Positions 1 to 8,333 of a stretch of 37,380 bases of DNA are shown piece by piece. A model generated the notes under the pieces. The model was not told the DNA's origin. It worked only from the letters and a program-made list of their open reading frames with translations, and did not search any database. Source of the stretch: Verrucomicrobiota bacterium. GTDB taxonomy: Bacteria > Verrucomicrobiota > Verrucomicrobiia > Opitutales > Opitutaceae. Made by a program: the position numbers and the translations under genes. The stretch is from assembly GCA_028293565.1 (NCBI GenBank), contig JAQGON010000092.1:1-37380 (forward strand), written 5' to 3'. Numbering within the stretch: position 1 is the stretch's first letter; the number at the start of each line of letters is the position of its first letter.

Positions 1-407
1 TGGCGGCGGCGATCGAGCGCCTGCGGGCCGGCCGCGGCTCGGCGGCGGCGCCCGCGGCCCGTCCCGCCAAGCTGGCGGGGGAGGACAAGGTTTTCGTCCG
101 CGAAGGCGACCGGTGCTGGTTCGTGGAGGTGAAGTCGATCCGCTTGCTCGAGAGCGAGGGCAACTACACCCGCGTCCATTTCGACAACGCGCAGCCGCAG
201 CTTTTCCGCTCGCTGAACGCGATGGAGGACCGGCTCGATCCGAAGTATTTCTTCCGGGCGAACCGCCGCCAGATCATCAACCTCGCCTGGATCGACAAGA
301 TCGAGCCGTGGTTCAGCGGCGGCCTCCTGGTCCACCTCAAGGGTGGCGCCAAGGTCGAGCTCAGCCGCCGGCAGGCGCAGGAATTCCGGGAGAAAATGAG
401 CCTGTGA
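1..407 (+). CDS. LytTR-family response regulator, C-terminal part (5' end outside window)
   Basis: The frame is open from the first base (codons begin at base 3) and stops at 405-407, so the N-terminal receiver domain, if present, lies upstream. The visible part has an Ala/Arg/Gly-rich linker and then a LytTR DNA-binding domain. Its marks are the pattern IRLLESEGNYTRVHF, a region around FFRANRRQIINLAWIDKIEPW, and the closing strands LLVHLKGGAKVELSRRQAQ. LytTR proteins bind direct repeats upstream of target genes and are usually activated by receiver phosphorylation. An ABC exporter of NatAB type follows 139 bases downstream. In Bacillus a LytTR regulator (NatR) controls natAB, so the same wiring is likely here. 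The family call is firm; the receiver domain and the regulatory target are inferred. Confidence 0.9.
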   Translation, partial: AAAIERLRAGRGSAAAPAARPAKLAGEDKVFVREGDRCWFVEVKSIRLLESEGNYTRVHFDNAQPQLFRSLNAMEDRLDPKYFFRANRRQIINLAWIDKIEPWFSGGLLVHLKGGAKVELSRRQAQEFREKMSL

Positions 408-546
408 AAACGCCGGATTCCGGAAACGCCCGCTCGCCGAAAGGCGGAAGGGCCGAGCCGAGAAGCCAAAGTTTCCCTGCACCGCTCCCGGTTTCCGTCC
501 CTTCCTGCTTCCGCGATAATTCCCCCCGATCCCATTCCGCGCTCCC

Positions 547-1290
547 ATGATTGAAGCCCATCACCTCACCAAGACTTTCAAGGACAAGAAGCGCGGCGAA
601 ATCCACGCCGTCGAAGGCGTGTCCTTCCGCGCGGAGCCCGGACGCATCTACGGCCTCCTCGGCGCGAACGGCGCGGGGAAGACGACCACGCTCCGCATGC
701 TCGCGACCCTGCTGCAGCCGTCGAAGGGTTCGGCCACGGTGGCGGGCTTCGACGTGGTGCGGGAGCCGGAGCGCGTCCGCGCGAACGTGGGCTTTCTCGC
801 GGCGAGCACGGCGCTCTACGCCCGCCTGACGGCGCGCGAGATGATCACCTATTTCGGCGACCTCAACGGCCTGAGCCGGCCGGAGATCAAGGAACGCATC
901 CGCCGGCTGTCGGCCGATCTCGACATGGATGAATTCCTCGACCGCCGCTGCGACAAATTTTCCACGGGCATGAAGCAGAAGACCTCGATCGCGCGGACCC
1001 TGATCCACGACCCCGCGGTGATGATCTTCGACGAGCCGACGCTCGGGCTCGACGTGATGACCGCGCGGGCGATCGTGAAATTCGTCCGCGAGTGCCGCGA
1101 CCGCGGCAAGACGGTGATCTATTCCACGCATGTCATGAGCGAGGTGGAAAAACTCTGCGACCGGATCGGCATCATTCACGACGGCCGGCTGTGCGCCGAG
1201 GGCACGCTCGCGGAACTCCGCGCGCGCGCCGGCGAGCAGGATCTCGAAGAGGTGTTCGTCAAGATCGTCGGCGTGGAGGATGCAAAATGA
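547..1290 (+). CDS. natA: ABC transporter ATP-binding protein, NatA type
   Basis: This 247-residue protein is a single ABC ATPase domain. Walker A is GANGAGKTT at residues 39-47. The signature reads STGMKQK, Walker B is VMIFDEPT, and the switch histidine lies in YSTHVMSE. The length and the [11 protein letters not shown] start fit the NatA/CcmA group of exporters. The next gene encodes the matching ABC-2 permease and overlaps it by four bases (ATGA), so the pair is co-translated. NatAB of Bacillus exports sodium coupled to ATP; related pairs export antibiotics or lipids, so the substrate is not established. No good Shine-Dalgarno precedes the ATG. A weak GATAAT at 515-520 could belong to a promoter, but no convincing -35 box accompanies it. 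Confidence 0.92.
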   Translation: MIEAHHLTKTFKDKKRGEIHAVEGVSFRAEPGRIYGLLGANGAGKTTTLRMLATLLQPSKGSATVAGFDVVREPERVRANVGFLAASTALYARLTAREMITYFGDLNGLSRPEIKERIRRLSADLDMDEFLDRRCDKFSTGMKQKTSIARTLIHDPAVMIFDEPTLGLDVMTARAIVKFVRECRDRGKTVIYSTHVMSEVEKLCDRIGIIHDGRLCAEGTLAELRARAGEQDLEEVFVKIVGVEDAK

Positions 1291-2531
1291 GCTGGCACAA
1301 CATCGTCACCGTCTACCTCAAGGAACTGAAGGACTCGCTGCGCGACCGGCGCACGCTGATGTCGACCATCATCATTCCCACACTGGTCATCCCGCTGCTC
1401 ACCTTCGGCATCGGCAAGGTCATGTCCGTCGTGATGTCGAGGGCGCGGGAGGAAATCCCGACGGTCGCGATCATCGGCGGCGCGGACTCTCCCGGGGTGG
1501 TGGCGGAACTGCGCAAGACCCCGAAGCTGAAAATCGTCCCCCTCCCGGCGGACTGGAAGCTGGCGATCAGCGAGAAGCGCCTGCGCGTCGCGGTCGAGCT
1601 GCCCGAGAGGTTCGAGGCGGGCCTGAAGGCCGGCAGCGCCCCGGAGGTGCAGGTCTACAATTATTCCGGCGAGCTCAAGTCCGACTTCGCGGCCCGGGCG
1701 GTGGAGCGTTTCCTCACCGACCTGCGCGAGCGGACCGTCGCCGAGCGCCTCGCCGAGCGGGGGCTGCCGAAGACGATGGCCGTGCCGTTCGAGTTCCGGC
1801 GCGAGAACGTCGCGCCGCCGGAAAAGGTGGGCGGAAATCTTTTTGGCGGCCTGGTGCCGTATCTCATCATCATCCTCTGCTTCAGCGGCGCGATGTATCC
1901 GGCGATGGACCTGACGGCGGGCGAGAAGGAGCGCGGCACGATGGAGACCCTGCTGTGCAGCCCGGTGGCGCGCGTGGATATCGTCCTCGGCAAGTTTCTG
2001 ATGGTCCTCACGGGTTCGCTGTCGGCGATGTTCTTCATGCTCGTCTCGATGGGCCTGACCGCGGCGATCGGCGGGACCCTGATGACCTCCACCGGCGTCA
2101 CCCGGATCGGAGCGGCCGCCGGCACCGCGACCAAGGCGGCGGCGGCGAGCGTGCTGCCCACCATCGATCCCCTCGGCCTCGTCGGCGTGCTCGCGATGGT
2201 CCTGCCGGTGGCGGTGATGTTCGCGGCGGCCGCGTTCACGGTCGCGCTGTTTGCGAAGAGCTACAAGGAGGCGCAGAGCTATCTCGCGCCGCTGATGATC
2301 ATCGTGATCATGCCGGCGGTCATCGGCATGCTCCCCGGGATCGACCTGAACGCGCGGCTCGCCCTGGTGCCGCTCCTGAACCTGTCGCTCGTCTGCCGGG
2401 AAATGCTCTCCGGGGTCTGGCACTGGAACTACATCGCGCTGATCTTCGGGTCTTCCTGTCTCTATGCGGCGGTGGCGCTCGCGCTGGCGGTGCGGATGTT
2501 CAAGCGCGAGGACGTGATCTTCCGCGCGTGA
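1287..2531 (+). CDS. natB: ABC transporter permease, NatB type (ABC-2)
   Basis: The start is the ATG at 1287-1289, which overlaps the stop of the ATPase gene (ATGA), giving 414 residues. An earlier in-frame extension into the ATPase gene is out of frame with that protein and is not used. Residues about 25-45 form the first membrane segment (TLMSTIIIPTLVIPLLTFG). A hydrophilic domain of about 150 residues, probably outside the membrane, follows, and then five or so membrane segments. The motif DLTAGEKERGTMETLLCSPV just after the second segment is the classic coupling region of NatB/ABC-2 permeases. A Gly/Ala-rich stretch interrupts the later segments. Exported substrate is unknown; sodium is the precedent in Bacillus. 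Confidence 0.9.
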   Translation: MSWHNIVTVYLKELKDSLRDRRTLMSTIIIPTLVIPLLTFGIGKVMSVVMSRAREEIPTVAIIGGADSPGVVAELRKTPKLKIVPLPADWKLAISEKRLRVAVELPERFEAGLKAGSAPEVQVYNYSGELKSDFAARAVERFLTDLRERTVAERLAERGLPKTMAVPFEFRRENVAPPEKVGGNLFGGLVPYLIIILCFSGAMYPAMDLTAGEKERGTMETLLCSPVARVDIVLGKFLMVLTGSLSAMFFMLVSMGLTAAIGGTLMTSTGVTRIGAAAGTATKAAAASVLPTIDPLGLVGVLAMVLPVAVMFAAAAFTVALFAKSYKEAQSYLAPLMIIVIMPAVIGMLPGIDLNARLALVPLLNLSLVCREMLSGVWHWNYIALIFGSSCLYAAVALALAVRMFKREDVIFRA

Positions 2532-2629
2532 GCGAATGACGGTTTCCGGCCCGGCGATTGATCCGGGCCGGGCCGTCAATCCGGGCTCCTCCGCATTCGG
2601 TGCGGGAAACGCCCCTTTTGGCGGCGATT

Positions 2630-2693
2630 GGGGTAAAAACCTTCTGAAAACCGGCGGGTCCGGGGTAAACAACGCGTCAAAACCGGCTGGCTG
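2630..2693 (+). repeat. Tandem imperfect 32-bp direct repeat upstream of a coiled-coil gene
   Basis: Two adjacent copies, 2630-2661 and 2662-2693, each begin GGGGTAAA and carry AAAACCGGC about 17 bases in. By eye roughly two thirds of positions match. The period is close to three helical turns, which would place two bound proteins on one DNA face. The rest of the gap 2532-2760 holds no convincing gene. A 6-bp inverted pair CTGACT/AGTCAG (2715-2720, 2739-2744) lies between the repeat and the next start. Confidence 0.55.
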
Positions 2694-2760
2694 TATGGCT
2701 TTTACCGAAGGCATCTGACTAACTCTCCCGCGTTACGCAGTCAGTCGCACCCTCACACCC

Positions 2761-3324
2761 ATGAATCCTATGATCGCATTTCCCGCCGCCAAACCCGAGT
2801 TGAAGCTCACCTCCCATTCGTCCGCCCCGCATCCGCTCGAAGACCGCCGCCGCATGGATGAGGATCTGGAGGCCCTGCGCCTGCGCGAAGCGAACCTCCG
2901 CGAATACGAGGCCCATCTCCGCAGCTGGCAGGAACAGATTGAAAAGGGAAACACCCACAGCAATCCCCCGCATTACATCACTCCCGCCACGATGGCCCGC
3001 ACGGCCACCGGCACGCCGTTCGAGGTGGAGGCCGCGCTGCATGCGGCGTGGGACAAGCTGATCCGCGCCCGCGAGCTGCTCGAGGCCGAGCAGGCGCACC
3101 TGCGCGATGACCGTCTGATTCTCAAGGAAGCGACCTCCGTCCTGAAGCGTCGCGAGGACGCCGTGACCGCGCGCGAAGCCCGCCTCGCCCAGCGCGAGGA
3201 GCAGGTCCGCCTGGTCGTCGAGGCCACGACGGTCGAGCATCCGCAGTCCTCCGCCCTGGCCCGGCTCACGCAGGCGCCCTTCGCGATGGCGAAGTCGGTT
3301 TTCGGCAAGACGAAATCGGAATAA
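2761..3324 (+). CDS. Hypothetical coiled-coil protein
   Basis: The protein has 187 residues and no signal peptide or membrane segment. Residues about 30-65 (RRRMDEDLEALRLREANL onward) and about 100-160 are rich in Glu, Arg, Leu and Ala with heptad-like spacing, so two helical coiled-coil segments are likely. They are separated by a short Pro/Thr-rich linker around THSNPPHYITPATMARTATG. The tail ends in a basic stretch. I do not recognise the family and assign no function. Two Met codons (2761 and 2770) could serve as start; the first is used. It stands alone between the exporter operon and a monooxygenase-like gene, behind the tandem 32-bp repeat. The long biased reading frame makes it a real gene. 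Confidence 0.8.
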   Translation: MNPMIAFPAAKPELKLTSHSSAPHPLEDRRRMDEDLEALRLREANLREYEAHLRSWQEQIEKGNTHSNPPHYITPATMARTATGTPFEVEAALHAAWDKLIRARELLEAEQAHLRDDRLILKEATSVLKRREDAVTAREARLAQREEQVRLVVEATTVEHPQSSALARLTQAPFAMAKSVFGKTKSE

Positions 3325-3396
3325 GGGCAGGGGTTGGCGCCGCGCCGCCGTTTTTATCGTCGGCAGCGGCGCGGAGGTTCGCTTTACAGGAGGGCG

Positions 3397-3732
3397 ATGA
3401 GCGCGCCCCAGGCATTGGCGAAGACACCGGAACCGCCGTATTACGCGGTTATTTTCACCTCGCTCCGGACGGACGGCGACGCCGGTTATTCCGCGATGTC
3501 GGAACGGATGGTCGAGCTGGGTTCGAACCAGGAGGGTTTTCTCGGCATCGAGAGCGCGCGGAATCCCGACGGCACCGGGATCACGGTGAGCTACTGGCGC
3601 GACGAAGCCGCCATCCGCGCCTGGAAGGAGAATGCCGATCACCGGAAAGCCCAGCACGGCGGCCAGCAGGCGTGGTATGCGGATTACACCGTGAGGATCG
3701 CGAAGGTGGAGCGCGCCTATGGCGCCCGCTAG
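3397..3732 (+). CDS. ABM-fold (antibiotic biosynthesis monooxygenase-like) protein
   Basis: The chosen ATG at 3397 follows a strong AGGAGG at 3389-3394. A longer form from TTG at 3334 would add an Arg-rich stretch with no family support. The 111-residue product has the ferredoxin-like dimeric alpha/beta pattern of ABM proteins: YYAVIFTSLRTD strand, SERMVELGSNQEGFLGIES helix and strand, then GITVSYWRDEAAIRAWKENADHRKAQ and a closing WYADYTVRIAKVER. The SYW...AIRAW...H pattern is typical of this family. Members include quinol monooxygenases, haem-degrading enzymes and many of unknown substrate, so the reaction is open. A hairpin with nine paired bases (3340-3348 with 3366-3374) lies just upstream and might affect its mRNA. 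Confidence 0.85.
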   Translation: MSAPQALAKTPEPPYYAVIFTSLRTDGDAGYSAMSERMVELGSNQEGFLGIESARNPDGTGITVSYWRDEAAIRAWKENADHRKAQHGGQQAWYADYTVRIAKVERAYGAR

Positions 3733-3791
3733 CGGCACGGGTCGTTCGATTGGGGCGTTGCGATGGGCCGGGGAGACCGTTCAGTGAAGCG

Positions 3792-5108
3792 ATGAGCAGC
3801 CCGCTTTTTCCCCAGCATGTCATCGCCATAAAACGCGATGGCGCCGCGCTGACGCGCGAGGAAATCCAGTCGATGGTGCGCGGCGCCACCGACGGTTCGT
3901 GGGCGGATTACCAGCTGAGCGCGATGCTGATGGCGATTTTCCTGCGCGGGATGACGATCGAGGAGACGGTCGCGCTGACCGACGCAATGATGCGCTCGGG
4001 GGAGGTGGCCGATCTCTCCCGCGTGAAGGGGCCGAAAGCCGACAAGCACTCGACCGGCGGAGTCGGCGACAAGGTCTCGCTGCATCTTGCGCCGATGATC
4101 GCGGCCTGCGGCGTGGCGGTGCCAATGATTTCCGGACGGGGGCTCGGCCACACCGGCGGGACCCTGGACAAGCTCGAGTCGATCCCCGGGTTTCGCGTTA
4201 ACCTCTCCACGGATGAATATGCCGCGCAGGTCGGACGGATCGGACTGGCGCTGATCGGGCAGACGAGCCAGCTCGCGCCGGCGGACCGGAAGCTCTATGC
4301 GCTGCGGGACGTCACGGGCACGGTGGAGAACACCCCGCTGATCTGCGCGAGCATTCTCTCGAAAAAGCTCGCGGAGGGCGCGGACGTGCTCGTGGCGGAC
4401 GTCAAGTTTGGCCGCGGCGCCTTCATGAAGGACAAGGCGACGGCGCGCGAGCTCGCGCAGACGCTGGTGTCGGTGGCGCGGCTGATGGGCACGCCGATGC
4501 GCGCGATCCTGACGGCGATGGACCAGCCGCTAGGCCGCACGGTGGGCAATGCGCTCGAGATGATTGAATCGATCGACTGCCTCCAGGGCCGCGGTCCGGC
4601 GGACACGATGGAGGTGACGTTTGTCCTCGGCCAGGAGATGCTGCTGCTGACCCGCATCGCGAAAACCCGCGAAGAGGCGCGAGCCCGGCTTGAAGCGGCC
4701 ATCGCCAACGGCGCGGCGCTCAAGAAATTCCGGGAGATGGTGACCGCGCAGGGCGGCGACGTGCGGGCGATCGACGACACCTCCCGCCTGCCGGCGGCGA
4801 AGTGGAGCGTGCCTTTGGTTTCGCCGCGGGCCGGATTTGTCCAGTCGGTCGACGCGATGAGCGTCGCGCTGGCGGCGCTTCATCTGGGCGCCGGACGGGC
4901 CAAGGCCGAGGATCGCGTCGACCATGCCGTCGGGGTGAGCCAGCTGGTGAAAACCGGCGAGCGGATCGGGCCGGGCGCCGTGCTGGCGATGATCCACGCC
5001 AACGGCGAGGCGGCGCTGGCCGGGGCGCGGGCGCTGCTGACGGGAGGAATCGTGGTGGGCGAAGGGGCGGTGGCGCTTCCGCCGCTCGTGGAGGAGATCA
5101 TCGGCTGA
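3792..5108 (+). CDS. deoA: Pyrimidine-nucleoside / thymidine phosphorylase
   Basis: This 438-residue enzyme cleaves thymidine or uridine with phosphate to free base and (deoxy)ribose-1-phosphate in nucleoside salvage. The phosphate-binding segment KHSTGGVGDKVS starts at residue 85, and the family signature SGRGLGHTGGTLDKLE starts at residue 114. The substrate-binding stretch YALRDVTGTVENTPLICASILSKK keeps the Arg, Ser and Lys used by the E. coli enzyme. The C-terminal domain (about residue 340 on) matches the usual PYNP C-terminal fold, and the length is normal. The ATG at 3792 aligns with family starts (HVIAIKRDG close behind), so a longer in-frame extension from 3672 is rejected. Whether it prefers thymidine or accepts uridine cannot be told from the sequence. 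Confidence 0.95.
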   Translation: MSSPLFPQHVIAIKRDGAALTREEIQSMVRGATDGSWADYQLSAMLMAIFLRGMTIEETVALTDAMMRSGEVADLSRVKGPKADKHSTGGVGDKVSLHLAPMIAACGVAVPMISGRGLGHTGGTLDKLESIPGFRVNLSTDEYAAQVGRIGLALIGQTSQLAPADRKLYALRDVTGTVENTPLICASILSKKLAEGADVLVADVKFGRGAFMKDKATARELAQTLVSVARLMGTPMRAILTAMDQPLGRTVGNALEMIESIDCLQGRGPADTMEVTFVLGQEMLLLTRIAKTREEARARLEAAIANGAALKKFREMVTAQGGDVRAIDDTSRLPAAKWSVPLVSPRAGFVQSVDAMSVALAALHLGAGRAKAEDRVDHAVGVSQLVKTGERIGPGAVLAMIHANGEAALAGARALLTGGIVVGEGAVALPPLVEEIIG

Positions 5109-5117
5109 AGCCGGTTT

Positions 5118-6314
5118 TTGCCGATTGTCCCGAACCGAGGGGTCGAACGCGCGGTCCGTGGCGGGGTGGAGCTTCCGTCACAGCCTGAAAAGACCCGCCC
5201 GCGCCGGCGATGGCGGAGGTTTTCGCGCCGGGCGCTTTACCTTCTTGTCGCCATCGTGGTGGTGGTCGCGGCCGTTCGCCTCGCGCTGCCGTCGATCCTG
5301 CGGCGGGGGATCACGGCGCGACTCGAGAAGATCCCGGAGTATACCGGACGAGTGGAGAAGGTTGACCTCGCGGTCTGGCGGGGCGCTTACACCCTTCACC
5401 GATTGGTCGTGATGAAGCGGGGCGACCCGAAGCAGGACCCGTTTTTTCGCGTCGAGCGGGTGGACTTTTCGATCGCGTGGCGGGAGTTGATCCACCGGCG
5501 GCTGGTCAGCGACATCGTCCTGGAAAAACCGATGCTCACCCTGATCAAGGCTCCGTCGACCGAGGCGACGCAAGTGGCGATCGACCGCCGCTGGCAGGCG
5601 GCGATCAACGACATCTTTCCGGTGAACATCACGCTGCTGAAGGTGACCGACGGGGAGGTGCGGTACGTGAACGACACGCTCAAGCCGAAGGTGGACATCC
5701 GCGTGGCGCACCTGCGGGCGCTGGCGACCGGGCTGCGCAACCGGCCGGACGAGAGCGGCGGCGAATTTCCGGCGCGCCTCACCTTCGAGGGCGAGACGAT
5801 CGGCGGAGGCAGCCTGAAGCTCGCGGCGCAGGCGGAGCCCCTGGCGGCCGAGCCGCATTTTCTGCTCAAGGCGGAGGTCGAGAGAGTTTCGCTGCCGGCG
5901 CTGAATGAATTCCTGCGGGCGTATGCGGGCGTCGATGTCAGCAAGGGGACGTTCAGCGGCTACCTGGAGGTCGCGGCGCGCGACGGGCATTACCAGGGCT
6001 ATTTCAAGCCGTTCTTCGACCAGGTTGACTTCAGCGAGCAGCCCGGCGAGTCGGAGCCGGTGAGCCGCCAGCTCCGGGAGCTCTTCGTGCGGATGTTCAC
6101 CTGGGTGTTCAAGAACCACCCGCGGGACGAGGTCGCGACGCGCATTCCGTTCGAGGGGGAGTTCAAGAACCTGAACTACAGCACGTGGGAGACGTTCCTC
6201 AACATGGTCCGCCACGCCTTCGTCCACCCGCTGCAGAAAAAGCTCGATAGCCAGGCGCCTGGCGGCGAAGGCGCGAAGGGCGACGAGGCGAAGCTGCCCG
6301 AGCCGAAAAAGTAG
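5118..6314 (+). CDS. Membrane-anchored DUF748/AsmA-like protein
   Basis: The protein has up to 398 residues from TTG at 5118, or 382 from GTG at 5166; neither has a good ribosome site. An Arg-rich stretch (RRRWRRFSRR) precedes one membrane helix (about residues 39-61). The rest should lie in the periplasm. Its opening strands, TGRVEKVDLAVWRGAYTLHRLVV then DPFFRVERVDFSIAWRELIHRRLVSDIVLEKPMLTL, match the beginning of DUF748/AsmA-like proteins, which are linked to lipid transport or outer-membrane homeostasis. The C-terminus is a charged Lys/Glu/Pro tail. The gene follows the phosphorylase by nine bases, so co-transcription is likely, but no functional tie is apparent. Exact role unknown. Confidence 0.78.
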   Translation: MPIVPNRGVERAVRGGVELPSQPEKTRPRRRWRRFSRRALYLLVAIVVVVAAVRLALPSILRRGITARLEKIPEYTGRVEKVDLAVWRGAYTLHRLVVMKRGDPKQDPFFRVERVDFSIAWRELIHRRLVSDIVLEKPMLTLIKAPSTEATQVAIDRRWQAAINDIFPVNITLLKVTDGEVRYVNDTLKPKVDIRVAHLRALATGLRNRPDESGGEFPARLTFEGETIGGGSLKLAAQAEPLAAEPHFLLKAEVERVSLPALNEFLRAYAGVDVSKGTFSGYLEVAARDGHYQGYFKPFFDQVDFSEQPGESEPVSRQLRELFVRMFTWVFKNHPRDEVATRIPFEGEFKNLNYSTWETFLNMVRHAFVHPLQKKLDSQAPGGEGAKGDEAKLPEPKK

Positions 6315-6355
6315 CCCCGGCCGTCCGGCCGCCTGCGACCCGACGGCGCCCGCAA

Positions 6356-8224
6356 TTACCGCTCCAGTTCGGCGAGTTTCCCGGCGGCCTGCTCCCACGC
6401 GTTTGTCGCCGTCGCGAGCTGATCGACGAGCGTGCTCAGCTCGAGGTTCAGGTGATGAAACTTGCCCTTGTCGGCGTAGGTTTCCGGGGCCTCCAGCGCG
6501 GCGGTGAGTTCGTTCTGCTTCGTCTCGAGACGCGAGACTTCCTCCTCCAGGCGGTGAACCTCGGCGTGAAGTTTCTTCAGCTCGTTGGGCGTGGCGCGCT
6601 TTTTCTCTGCGACCGCCGCCGGGGCGGGGGCGGTTTTGGGCGCGGCCGTCTGGACCGGGCGCGCATCGGTGAAGCCGGCGGTCAGGGCCGCGCGCGCGTT
6701 GGTGGCCTTCGATTTATCGAGGTAGTAGTCGTAGTCCCCCGCGTAGGGCGTCAACCGCCCGCTGTGCACGTGCAGCACGGTGCGCGCGAGCTTCCGGATG
6801 AAGTACACGTCGTGGCTGATGAAAATAAACGTGCCCTCGTACTGCTCGAGCGCATGCACCAGCGCGTCGATCGATGCGATGTCGAGGTGGGTCGTGGGCT
6901 CGTCCATCAGCAGGAGATTCGGCGGATCGACGAGGAGCCGGGCGAGGGCCAGGCGCGATTTCTCGCCGCCGGAAAGCACCGACACCTTCTTGAAGACGTC
7001 ATCCTTCCGGAAAAGGAACGCGCCGAGGATCGTGCGTGCCTGCTGCTCGCGGAGGTCGTTCTGCGCGGTGCGAAGTTCCATCACGTTCTCCATCACCGTG
7101 AGGCCGAGCTTGAGGTTGTCCGCGCGGTTCTGCGCGAAATAGCCCGGGATGACATTGCTGCCGAGCTCGCGGGTCCCGCCCTGGATCGGGATGACGTCGG
7201 CGAGGATTTTCAGGAGCGTGGACTTGCCGGAGCCGTTGGGTCCCACGAGGACGATCCGCTGGCCGCGTTCGGCCTCGAAGTTGAGGTCCCGGTAAACCAC
7301 GTGGTCGCCGTAGGCCTGCTGCACTTTCTTGAGCGTGATCACGCGCAGTCCGGAGCGGGGCGTGACGGGGAAGCGGAAATTCACGCGCTTCAGGTCCTCG
7401 GTCGGCTCCTCGACGGCGACCTCCTGCAGGCGCTCGATCTGCTTCTCCTTCGACTTGGCGCGCGAGGCCATGGACGCCTTCGCCCCGAAACGGTCGACGA
7501 ATCTCTGCAGATGCGCGATTTCGCGCTGCTGGTTCTTGAACGCCGACGCCTGCTGCTCCTTGCGGGCCTCGCGCTCGTTCATGTAATCGTCGTAGTTGCC
7601 CGTGTAGCGGTTCAGCGTCCCGCCGCGCAGCTCGAGAATGCCGGTGCAGAGGGTGTTGAGAAACGCGCGGTCGTGGGAGACGACGAGCAGCCCGCCCGGG
7701 TAGCGCGTGAGGTAATCCTGAAACCAGAGCAGCGCCTCGAGATCGAGGTGGTTGGTCGGCTCGTCGAGGATGAGCAGGGCCGGTTCGCTGACGAGCAGCC
7801 GGGCGAGATGCGCGCGCATCACCCAGCCACCGGAAAACGTCTTCGCGAGCTTCTCGTGGTCGCCCTCCCTGAAACCCAGGCCCGAGAGAATTTTCTTCGC
7901 GCGCGGCTCCAGCGTCCAGTCGATGTCCCAGTCGTCGTCGTTTTCGGGCGCCAGTTTCTTTCCGCTCGTCGCGATCTGGAGGATGGTTTCGTCGCCGACC
8001 GGCGCGCTCTCCTGGGGCAGGAAGCCGAAGTCGGCGCCGCGCTCCCATTCGATCGTGCCCGTGTCGGGCGACTCCTCGCCGAGGATGAGGTTGAAGAGCG
8101 TGGATTTGCCCGCCCCATTGGGGCCGACGAGCCCGTAACGGTCGGTGCGCGCGACGAACAACGAGACGTCGTGGAAGAGTTCGCGGGTGCCGTAGGACTT
8201 GGAAATATCAGCGATCGTGAGCAT
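6356..8224 (-). CDS. ABC-F family ATPase (translation factor type, Uup/YheS-like)
   Basis: The product has 622 residues and two ABC domains in one chain with no membrane segment. The first Walker A is GPNGAGKST at residues 34-42, and the second reads GPNGSGKST. Signatures are FSGGW and LSGGEKSRLALARLL; both Walker B motifs end DEPT. Between them lies the ABC-F linker, EREARKEQQASAFKNQQREI followed by a basic SRAKSKEKQIERL, which contacts P-site tRNA in EttA-type factors. A C-terminal coiled coil (about residues 545-622) follows a Pro/Ala linker, as in Uup and YheS. Such proteins act on stalled ribosomes or confer ribosome protection; which applies is not decided here. It is convergent with the DUF748-like gene, about 40 bases away. 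Confidence 0.93.
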   Translation of the reverse strand: MLTIADISKSYGTRELFHDVSLFVARTDRYGLVGPNGAGKSTLFNLILGEESPDTGTIEWERGADFGFLPQESAPVGDETILQIATSGKKLAPENDDDWDIDWTLEPRAKKILSGLGFREGDHEKLAKTFSGGWVMRAHLARLLVSEPALLILDEPTNHLDLEALLWFQDYLTRYPGGLLVVSHDRAFLNTLCTGILELRGGTLNRYTGNYDDYMNEREARKEQQASAFKNQQREIAHLQRFVDRFGAKASMASRAKSKEKQIERLQEVAVEEPTEDLKRVNFRFPVTPRSGLRVITLKKVQQAYGDHVVYRDLNFEAERGQRIVLVGPNGSGKSTLLKILADVIPIQGGTRELGSNVIPGYFAQNRADNLKLGLTVMENVMELRTAQNDLREQQARTILGAFLFRKDDVFKKVSVLSGGEKSRLALARLLVDPPNLLLMDEPTTHLDIASIDALVHALEQYEGTFIFISHDVYFIRKLARTVLHVHSGRLTPYAGDYDYYLDKSKATNARAALTAGFTDARPVQTAAPKTAPAPAAVAEKKRATPNELKKLHAEVHRLEEEVSRLETKQNELTAALEAPETYADKGKFHHLNLELSTLVDQLATATNAWEQAAGKLAELER

Positions 8225-8333
8225 CGAAACCGCCCAGCAGACGGGAGCGGGAGCGCGGCGTCAATGCCGGGAAGTCGCGGATTTTTCAACCGCCGGCGAA
8301 CGCCGACCAGCTCCGGTGGCGGGCGCCGGCGCC

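Noticed and set aside
1176-2714. Long antisense ORFs opposite genes, for example opposite the exporter permease and the pyrophosphatase
   Set aside because: They are Arg/His/Asp-rich mirror frames of high-GC genes without domains or start signals.
2536-2718. A 60-codon ORF after the exporter operon
   Set aside because: It is Gly/Ala/Pro-rich, overlaps the tandem repeat, lacks a ribosome site and shows no family pattern.
3340-3374. Nine-base hairpin as a terminator of the coiled-coil gene
   Set aside because: The loop is 17 bases with the T-run inside it, and no T-tract follows the stem.
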